From NCBI GenBank assembly GCA_003978805.1, contig QNYI01000126.1:1-5337 (forward strand): 5,337 nt of DNA. Reading direction: 5' to 3'. The DNA comes from Desulfurobacterium sp. (GTDB lineage Bacteria > Aquificota > Aquificia > Desulfurobacteriales > Desulfurobacteriaceae). Positions 1 to 5,337 of this stretch are shown here, piece by piece. Each line of letters opens with the position of its first letter. Within the stretch, counting starts at the first letter, position 1. The translations under genes and the position numbers were made by a program. The notes beneath the pieces are model-generated. The model did no database searches, was not told the origin of the DNA, and worked only from the letters and a program-made list of their open reading frames with translations.

Positions 1-3000
1 ACAGCGAAGGACTGATAGCCCTTTCTGCCTGCATTCAAGGGGAGATTCCGCTCCTCTACTTAATGGGAAGGGAAGAAGAGGCGATAAAGGCGGCAAAGTG
101 GTACAAGGAGCTCTTCGGCGATGACTTCTACCTTGAAGTCCAATACCACGGTATGAAGGAACAGGAAAGGGCAAACAGGTTCTTGGTGGAGCTCTCTAAA
201 AAACTTGACGTAGAGCTTGTAGCAACGAACGACGCCCACTACCTTAACAGCGAAGACTGGGAAGCCCACGACGTTCTCCTCTGCCTCCAGACCGGTAAAA
301 AGCTCTCAGACGAAAAGAGAATGCGCTTCCCCTCCCGGGAGTTCTACTTTAAAAACGCCCTTGAAATGCTTGAAGTCTTTAAGGAGATACCCCACGCAGT
401 ATTCAACACCCTAAAGGTGGCAGAGAAAATAGACGACACCTTAGCGCCTTTTGAGTCCTCTGAATACCTCTTACCAAAGTACGAAGTTCCCGAAGGCTAC
501 ACTTACGACTCCTTCCTAAGGGAGCTCGCCGTTAAGGGGCTTGAGAGAAGGTTCAAGGAGCAGGGAATAAACGACGGAGAAACGAAGAGGAAGTACTACG
601 AGCGCCTTGAACACGAGCTAAAAATCATCTCAGATATGGGATTCCCCGGCTACTTCCTGATAGTTTGGGACTTTATCAACTGGGCAAAGAAGAACGGAAT
701 TCCAGTTGGACCCGGCAGGGGTTCAGCTGCAGGCTCACTCGTTGCCTACGCAATCGGCATAACCGACATAGACCCGCTAAAGTTCAACCTCCTCTTTGAA
801 CGTTTCCTAAACCCAGAAAGGGTAACGATGCCGGACATTGACGTTGACATATGCCAAGAGGGAAGGGACAGGGTCATCCAGTACGTCCGCGAAAAGTACG
901 GGGAGGACAAAGTCTGTCAGATAATAACCTTTGGAACGCTAAAAACAAAGATGGTCATTAGAGACGTAGCAAGGGTTCTCGGAATACCCCCTAAGGAGAT
1001 AGACAAGTTCGCAAAACTTATTCCCTCCGATGCCTCTTCGGTAGAGGAAGTCCTTGAAAAAGCTCCAGAGATAAGGGAGCTGGCAGAAAAGGATGAAACC
1101 ATCGGAAGGTTAATGGACATCGCCAAAAAGCTTCAAGGACTTACAAGACAGACGGGAGTTCACGCAGCCGGCGTAGTTATCGCTCCCGAAACCCTCACAA
1201 ACTTCATTCCTTTAGCCCGCAGTAAGGACGGTGACGTAACGACCCAGTACGACATGGGACAGATTGAGGCCTTAGGCCTCCTGAAGATGGACTTCTTAGG
1301 GCTTAAGACGCTGACCATCATAGACAGGACGATAAAGCTCATAGAAAAACGCCACGGGATAAAGATTGAGCCTACGAAAATTCCCCTTGACGACGAGAAA
1401 ACCTTTAAGCTCCTGCAGGAAGGGAACACAATAGGTGTCTTTCAGCTTGAATCAAGGGGAATGAGAAACCTCATGAAGAGGTTAAAACCTTCAGTCTTTG
1501 AGGATATCATAGCCTTAGTCGCCCTTTACCGTCCGGGGCCACTAAACTCGGGAATGGCCGAAAGCTACATCAGGCGTAAACACGGTCAGGAAGAGGTTGA
1601 CTACATCTTCCCTGAGCTTGAGCCGGTACTTAAAGAAACGTACGGTCTCTTCATATACCAAGAACAAATAATGCAGATAGCCAACATCTTGGCCGGCTAC
1701 ACCCTCGGAGAGGCCGACCTCCTCCGCCGTGCAATGGGTAAGAAGAAAAAGGAGATAATGGAGGAGCAGAGGAGCATCTTTATCAGCCGTGCCGTTGAGA
1801 GGGGTTACCCGAGGGAGAAAATTGAGAAACTCTTTGACGACATAGCAAAGTTTGCTGAATACGGTTTCAACAAGTCCCACTCGGCAGCCTACGGCTTTCT
1901 GGCCTACGTAACGGCTTACCTTAAAGCCCACTACCCGAAAGAACTAATGGCAACAATGATGTCCCTTGACTTTGATAAGACCGATGAGATCGTGAAGTTT
2001 ATGAAGGACTGCCACGAGAACGGTATTCCGGTGTTCCCTCCCGATGTAAACAAAAGCGATGCCTTCTTCTCTATAGAGGGAGAAGGTATAAGGTTCGGGC
2101 TTGCAGGGATAAAAGGGGTCGGGGAGAAAGCTGCCCGTCACATTGCAGAGGTAAGAAAGAGCGGAGGAGAGTTTAAAGATATCTACGATTTCTGCGAGAG
2201 AGTTGACCTGAAAATCGTTAACAGAAAAGTGATTGAGTCTCTCATTAAGGCCGGAGCTTTTGACTCAACCGGTATCTCAAGAGCTGCCAACATGGCAGTT
2301 CTTGACAAGGCTATGTCGGTCGCTCAGAGTCTCCAGAAATCAAAGAGCAAAGGCCTCATGAGCCTCTTCGGCAGTGAGACCCCGGTGGTAAACAGGGAAA
2401 TTCCCGATATCCCTGAGTGGAACGAAAGGGTTAAACTTGAGTACGAAAGGCAGGCGATAGGCTTTTACCTTTCAGGTCACCCTCTTCTTGAATATAAAGA
2501 CCTTATCAGCTTTAGCTTTAACTCAACTGCCGAGAAGGAGGAGTGGAAGGACGGCCAAGAGGTAAAGCTGGTCGGTGCAATAACCGAGGTAAAGGTAAAG
2601 AGAACCCAGAGGGGAGATCTCTGGGCAAACGTGGAGCTCTCAGACCTTGACGGAACGGTTAACCTTTTGGTCTTCCCCAACGTCTACAGGGAAAAGATGG
2701 AGCTCCTTACAGAAGGTAACGTGGTCGTGGTAGAGGGAGAGGTTAGGGAAGAGGATGAGTCAAGTTCCATAATCGCAAGGGACATTACGACCCTCAACGA
2801 GAAGGTCTTTGATGCTGTAAGGGAGATAACCATTAGGCTCTACGACGAAGAGATAACCGACGAGTTCCTTGAGAAGTTAAAAGGTTTCATAGAGGAACAC
2901 AGAGCTCCCAACGGAAAACCAGTCATCATAGAGGCAAAGCTAAAGGACTGTTTTGTAAAATTGCAACTTCACCCTGACTACTCTCTACCCGTTAGTGCAG

Positions 3001-3056
3001 AGGTTCTTAAAGAGCTCAAAAAGATACTACCGCCGGAGAGAATAAGCGTTAACTGA
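1..3056 (+). CDS. dnaE: DNA polymerase III subunit alpha, 5'-truncated by the window edge
   Basis: This is the catalytic subunit of the replicative DNA polymerase. The frame is open to the left edge: codons from position 3 read SEGLIALSAC and continue into the ORF, so the ATG at 63 is internal and the true start lies outside. About 1017 residues are visible, against roughly 1160 for E. coli DnaE. In visible-residue numbering, the end of the PHP domain has Cys10 and NDAHY (Asp77, His79). The polymerase core has GPGRGSAAGS (236-245), the palm motif PDIDVDIC (277-284; Asp280 and Asp282, matching E. coli D401/D403) and Asp430 in MDFLGL (E. coli D555). YQEQIM (552-557) and FNKSHSAAYGF (622-632) are also present. 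Then follow a helix-hairpin-helix (about 699-718), a clamp-binding-like LMSLF (785-789), an OB fold (about 854-895) and a C-terminal region expected to contact tau. No intein or frameshift interrupts it. It leads into accA after 10 bases. This domain order points to DnaE rather than PolC. Confidence 0.97.
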   Translation, partial: SEGLIALSACIQGEIPLLYLMGREEEAIKAAKWYKELFGDDFYLEVQYHGMKEQERANRFLVELSKKLDVELVATNDAHYLNSEDWEAHDVLLCLQTGKKLSDEKRMRFPSREFYFKNALEMLEVFKEIPHAVFNTLKVAEKIDDTLAPFESSEYLLPKYEVPEGYTYDSFLRELAVKGLERRFKEQGINDGETKRKYYERLEHELKIISDMGFPGYFLIVWDFINWAKKNGIPVGPGRGSAAGSLVAYAIGITDIDPLKFNLLFERFLNPERVTMPDIDVDICQEGRDRVIQYVREKYGEDKVCQIITFGTLKTKMVIRDVARVLGIPPKEIDKFAKLIPSDASSVEEVLEKAPEIRELAEKDETIGRLMDIAKKLQGLTRQTGVHAAGVVIAPETLTNFIPLARSKDGDVTTQYDMGQIEALGLLKMDFLGLKTLTIIDRTIKLIEKRHGIKIEPTKIPLDDEKTFKLLQEGNTIGVFQLESRGMRNLMKRLKPSVFEDIIALVALYRPGPLNSGMAESYIRRKHGQEEVDYIFPELEPVLKETYGLFIYQEQIMQIANILAGYTLGEADLLRRAMGKKKKEIMEEQRSIFISRAVERGYPREKIEKLFDDIAKFAEYGFNKSHSAAYGFLAYVTAYLKAHYPKELMATMMSLDFDKTDEIVKFMKDCHENGIPVFPPDVNKSDAFFSIEGEGIRFGLAGIKGVGEKAARHIAEVRKSGGEFKDIYDFCERVDLKIVNRKVIESLIKAGAFDSTGISRAANMAVLDKAMSVAQSLQKSKSKGLMSLFGSETPVVNREIPDIPEWNERVKLEYERQAIGFYLSGHPLLEYKDLISFSFNSTAEKEEWKDGQEVKLVGAITEVKVKRTQRGDLWANVELSDLDGTVNLLVFPNVYREKMELLTEGNVVVVEGEVREEDESSSIIARDITTLNEKVFDAVREITIRLYDEEITDEFLEKLKGFIEEHRAPNGKPVIIEAKLKDCFVKLQLHPDYSLPVSAEVLKELKKILPPERISVN

Positions 3057-3059
3057 GGT
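3055..3059 (+). promoter_or_regulatory. Ribosome binding site of accA, overlapping the dnaE stop codon
   Basis: GAGGT begins inside the dnaE TGA (3054-3056) and lies 7 bases before the accA ATG at 3067. This is good Shine-Dalgarno spacing and supports that start. The overlap means ribosomes terminating on dnaE sit directly on the accA initiation site, which suggests translational coupling (inference). Confidence 0.75.
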
Positions 3060-3066
3060 TTGAGCC

Positions 3067-4023
3067 ATGGCCGGACTTTTTGAATTTGAAAGGCAGGTTG
3101 ATAGACTAAGAAGAAAGATTGAGGAACTCAAGTCTATGGGGAAGTTTGAACCGGCAGTAATTGAGGAGATAGAGAAGAAGTTCCGTAAGAAGATAAAGGA
3201 GTTCTACGAGAATTTATCGGCTTGGGACAGGGTGCAGATAGCCCGCCATCCCGACCGTCCTCACTCCCTTGATTTCATAAGGAACGTCTTTACCGACTTT
3301 GTAGAGCTCCACGGCGATAGACACTGTGGCGACGGCAAAGCAATCATCGTCGGCTTTGGGAAGTTTGAAGGCCGTCCTGTGTGTATCATAGCTCAGGAGA
3401 AAGGGAGGGATACAAAAGAGAAAATTGCAAGGAACTTCGGGATGCCCGTTCCCGAGGACTACAGGAAAGCGCTTAGGGTTATGAAACTGGCAGAGAAGGT
3501 AGGAAAACCCATAATCACTTTGGTTGACACCCCGGGAGCTTTTCCGGGAATAGAGGCCGAAGAGCACGGCCAGTCCGAAGCAATAGCGAGGAACCTCTAC
3601 GAGATGGCAAAGCTGAAAGTTCCGATAATCAGTATCGTGATAGGTGAAGGCGGGTCGGGGGGAGCTCTCGCAATAAGCGTTGCCAACAGGCTCCTCATGC
3701 TTGAAAACGCCGTTTACTCCGTCATCTCCCCCGAAGGGTGTGCAGCAATTCTGTGGCAGTCACAAGAGAAGGTCAAAGAAGCGGCAGAAGCTTTAAAGCT
3801 AACGGCAAGGGACTTGTTACAACTCAAGATAGTAGACGACGTAATCCCCGAACCCTTAGAAGGTGCTCACAGGGATTGGAAAACTACCTTTGCAAACTTT
3901 AGAACTTACCTTAGGAAACACTTAGAAGAACTTTTAGCTTTAAGACCTGAAGAGCTGGTAGAACAGAGGTACAGGAAGTTTAGGGAAATAGGAAACCTGA
4001 GCCAGAAACAGCTCAGGCCATAA
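3067..4023 (+). CDS. accA: Acetyl-CoA carboxylase carboxyltransferase subunit alpha
   Basis: AccA pairs with AccD to form the carboxyltransferase half of acetyl-CoA carboxylase. It moves the carboxyl group from carboxybiotin on AccB to acetyl-CoA, giving malonyl-CoA for fatty acid synthesis in the cytoplasm. The protein has 318 residues, against 319 in E. coli. An N-terminal charged helical region (about 1-50) leads into a crotonase-fold core. Visible family motifs are LHGDR (81-85), LVDTPGAFPG (152-161), EEHGQSEAIA (165-174), the glycine-rich GEGGSGGALA (193-202), which helps form the oxyanion hole, and SPEGCAAILW (221-230). The ATG at 3067 is supported by a Shine-Dalgarno 7 bases upstream and by the usual AccA N-terminus, LFEFERQV. 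It lies 10 bases after dnaE, probably in the same transcript. Its last 11 bases overlap the end of the opposing helicase gene. The other carboxylase subunits (accB, accC, accD) are not in the window. Confidence 0.98.
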   Translation: MAGLFEFERQVDRLRRKIEELKSMGKFEPAVIEEIEKKFRKKIKEFYENLSAWDRVQIARHPDRPHSLDFIRNVFTDFVELHGDRHCGDGKAIIVGFGKFEGRPVCIIAQEKGRDTKEKIARNFGMPVPEDYRKALRVMKLAEKVGKPIITLVDTPGAFPGIEAEEHGQSEAIARNLYEMAKLKVPIISIVIGEGGSGGALAISVANRLLMLENAVYSVISPEGCAAILWQSQEKVKEAAEALKLTARDLLQLKIVDDVIPEPLEGAHRDWKTTFANFRTYLRKHLEELLALRPEELVEQRYRKFREIGNLSQKQLRP

Positions 4024-4030
4024 GTTTCCT
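3990..4030. terminator. Two-part hairpin at the accA/helicase convergent junction, possible bidirectional terminator
   Basis: CCTGAGC (3996-4002) pairs with GCTCAGG (4011-4017) around an 8-base loop. An outer pairing of AGGAAA (3990-3995) with TTTCCT (4025-4030) is separated from it by a 7-base bulge on one side. Both stop codons fall within this stretch (accA TAA 4021-4023, helicase TGA 4015-4013). In the minus direction the inner stem is followed by the pyrimidine-rich TTTCCTATTTCCC, so it fits a helicase terminator better. In the plus direction only the weaker CCATAAGTTTCCTT follows. The T-tracts are not canonical, so termination is inferred from the stem and its position. Confidence 0.45.
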
Positions 4031-5263
4031 TAAGAGGATGGCTACAAGTTCTTCCGGGTTTCTCTCTTTAAGGAGTTCCTTGGCGAACCTTTTAACCCTT
4101 TCAGGAACTTTGTCCATATCGGCACGAAGGAGCTCCTCCTTTAGCTCTTTCAGGTCGTTCGGACTAAACCTTTCCCAACGAACTCCCCTAAGCCCCTTTA
4201 TCCTGTAGAGCCTTCTCTTCTCGCTCTCTGTAAGGAGACTAATCGCAAGCCCCTCTCTACCTGCCCTTCCGGTTCTGCCTATCCTGTGAACGTAACTTTC
4301 CGGGTTTTCCGGGAGTTCATAATTAATGACAAGCCCGACACCTTTAACGTCTATACCCCTTGCCGCAACATCGGTAGCAACAAGAACTCTCACTCTACCG
4401 TTCCTAAAGGCCTTCATTACGCTTTCTCTCTGTCTCTGAGAGAGATCCCCGTGGATAGCCTTTGCGTCTACACCTCTCCTTTGGAGCTCCCTCTCAACTT
4501 CAGCCGCATCCCGCTTCGTCTTAACAAATACGATGGTTGCCGTTTCCCTGTACTCCTTTAAGAGCTTTTCAAGGGCCTTAAGCCTGTCCTCGCTCTTTAC
4601 AAATATTAACCTCTGGCGCACCTTCGGAGTAATAAGCTGTTTCCCGACCTTAACGGTTTTATACCCGGGCCTTAGGTAGTTGTCTATGAGCTTCCTTATC
4701 TCGTAAGGCATAGTAGCAGAGAATAGCATCGTTTGCTTCTCTCTCGGCGTCCTTGAAAGTATCTCCTCTATGTCCTCTATGAACCCCATATCAAGCATCT
4801 GATCCGCCTCATCAAGGACGGCGAACCTCACCCTATCCAGCCTAAGGACACCCCTATTTATCAGGTCCTTAACTCTTCCCGGCGTTCCGACAACTATTTG
4901 ATTTCTCCCACGCTTTAGTATGTTTACCTGCCTCTCTATGGAAACCCCGCCGTAAATAGGATAGGCCGAGACCCCCTTGTTCTTACCGATGAGAGATATC
5001 TCGTGAGCTACCTGAATGGCCAGCTCCCTCGTAGGAGTAAGGACTATAGCCTTAACTCCCCTCTCTCTACTGCCAATCCTCTCAACTAAAGGTATCCCAA
5101 AGGCTGCTGTTTTCCCCGTTCCCGTCTGTGCCTGACCTACAATATCGTACCCTTCAAGGGCTAAAGGAATGGCCTCCTTCTGTATAGGAGTTGGCTCCTC
5201 AAAACCCATCTCTTCCAAGGATTTCTGAACCTTCGGATCAAGCTGTTCAAACCTAAACTCCAT
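4013..5263 (-). CDS. DEAD-box ATP-dependent RNA helicase
   Basis: This is an ATP-dependent enzyme that unwinds short RNA duplexes, with likely roles in ribosome assembly, mRNA decay or cold adaptation. The protein has 416 residues. All core motifs are intact: the Q motif (Phe21 to Gln28), motif I AQTGTGKT (45-52), Ia PTRELA (77-82), GG (105-106), TPGR (127-130), II DEAD (151-154), III SAT (182-184), V ATDVAARGID (296-305) and VI HRIGRTGR (326-333). A charged helical tail of about 65 residues ends in a segment like the dimerisation region of DeaD/CshA-type helicases. There is no RRM-like RNA-binding domain, so it is shorter than E. coli DeaD, and the exact subfamily is unsure. The start at 5263 is chosen because AAGGAG lies 6 bases upstream and MEFRFEQL is a normal N-terminus. 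An in-frame extension to a TTG at 5335 would translate through a terminator stem and is unlikely. It converges with accA, overlapping by 11 bases. Confidence 0.95.
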   Translation of the reverse strand: MEFRFEQLDPKVQKSLEEMGFEEPTPIQKEAIPLALEGYDIVGQAQTGTGKTAAFGIPLVERIGSRERGVKAIVLTPTRELAIQVAHEISLIGKNKGVSAYPIYGGVSIERQVNILKRGRNQIVVGTPGRVKDLINRGVLRLDRVRFAVLDEADQMLDMGFIEDIEEILSRTPREKQTMLFSATMPYEIRKLIDNYLRPGYKTVKVGKQLITPKVRQRLIFVKSEDRLKALEKLLKEYRETATIVFVKTKRDAAEVERELQRRGVDAKAIHGDLSQRQRESVMKAFRNGRVRVLVATDVAARGIDVKGVGLVINYELPENPESYVHRIGRTGRAGREGLAISLLTESEKRRLYRIKGLRGVRWERFSPNDLKELKEELLRADMDKVPERVKRFAKELLKERNPEELVAILLRKLMA

Positions 5264-5269
5264 CGTCTT

Positions 5270-5275
5270 CTCCTT
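5270..5275 (-). promoter_or_regulatory. Ribosome binding site deciding the helicase start
   Basis: On the minus strand AAGGAG is followed by 6 bases and then the ATG at 5263. This strong Shine-Dalgarno fixes the start inside a frame that stays open to the window edge. It begins only six bases after the T-rich tract of the upstream terminator. Confidence 0.85.
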
Positions 5276-5280
5276 TTTCC

Positions 5281-5336
5281 AAAAATAAAAAATTGCCACG
5301 ATTCCCGACGCCGTTTCAGACGGAAACCGTGGCAAT
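5281..5336 (-). terminator. Strong intrinsic terminator or attenuator just upstream of the helicase
   Basis: On the minus strand the arm 5336-5321 pairs with 5307-5292 over 16 consecutive positions, two of them G-U wobbles. The outer nine pairs (ATTGCCACG with CGTGGCAAT) are perfect. The loop is 13 bases. TTTTTTATTTTT follows, counting the last base of the stem (5292-5281). On the plus strand the two wobbles become C-A mismatches and an A-tract precedes the stem, so the element acts on minus-strand RNA. It could end an upstream minus-strand gene outside the window, or be a regulated leader of the helicase. Only 17 bases separate it from the helicase ATG. Confidence 0.88.
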
Positions 5337-5337
5337 C

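Noticed and set aside
780..1300. Intein insertion near the polymerase active-site motifs, a known site in some DnaE proteins
   Set aside because: The spacing between the palm aspartates (150 residues from Asp280 to Asp430) is close to that in E. coli, so nothing is inserted.
1542..1931. 129-residue minus-strand ORF inside dnaE
   Set aside because: It lies wholly opposite conserved polymerase core sequence, has no recognisable family and no sign of its own ribosome binding site; it is a shadow frame.
63..3056. Taking the ATG at 63 as the start of dnaE
   Set aside because: The frame continues upstream to the window edge with clear DnaE sequence (SEGLIALSAC), and the PHP domain would be missing its N-terminal part.
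3214..3567. 117-residue minus-strand ORF inside accA
   Set aside because: It is antisense to conserved AccA motifs and shows no recognisable domain.
4286..4561. 91-residue plus-strand ORF opposite the helicase
   Set aside because: It is antisense to helicase motifs IV-VI and has no recognisable family; it is a shadow frame.
5274..5285. T5-GG-A5 mini-hairpin pairing the terminator T-tract with the start of the helicase ribosome binding site, as an RNA thermometer
   Set aside because: The loop would be too tight and the stem only A-U pairs, so it would be unstable, especially at the growth temperature of a thermophile.
5264..5335. N-terminal extension of the helicase starting at TTG 5335
   Set aside because: It would translate through a 16-bp terminator stem and T-tract, has no family similarity that I recognise, and the ATG at 5263 has a strong, well-spaced ribosome binding site.
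5292..5337. CRISPR repeat, because GTTTC/GAAAC-like pieces occur within the inverted repeat
   Set aside because: Only one copy is present, no spacer-repeat periodicity is visible, and the stem plus T-tract is fully explained as a terminator.

Overview
The window holds two complete genes and one gene cut by the left edge, in a compact arrangement with almost no intergenic DNA. All three are housekeeping genes with intact signature motifs. The proteins are rich in Lys, Glu and Arg, and AGG/AGA arginine codons are frequent. I read this as a thermophilic bacterium, possibly of the Aquificota (Desulfurobacterium/Thermovibrio type). That placement is inferred from style, not from any diagnostic sequence.

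Layout: positions 1-3056 (+) encode most of the replicative DNA polymerase III alpha subunit (dnaE); its first roughly 110-125 residues lie before the window. Ten bases later, 3067-4023 (+) encode the acetyl-CoA carboxylase carboxyltransferase alpha subunit (accA). The accA Shine-Dalgarno overlaps the dnaE stop codon, so the two look like one operon. The same dnaE-accA order is known from E. coli. On the opposite strand, 5263-4013 encode a DEAD-box RNA helicase. Its last 11 bases overlap the last 11 bases of accA, so the two genes converge tail to tail, and a two-part hairpin spans the junction.

The most interesting non-coding element is at the right edge. A 16-bp stem followed by a T-rich tract forms a textbook intrinsic terminator on the minus strand. 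It ends only 17 bases before the helicase start codon, which leaves no room for a promoter between them. Either the helicase promoter lies upstream of or inside this element, making it an attenuator-like leader, or the helicase depends on read-through from an upstream minus-strand gene.

I see no mobile element, CRISPR array, RNA gene or unknown protein family. The regulatory leader of the helicase and the convergent overlap are the parts worth following up. No undescribed multi-gene system is visible.
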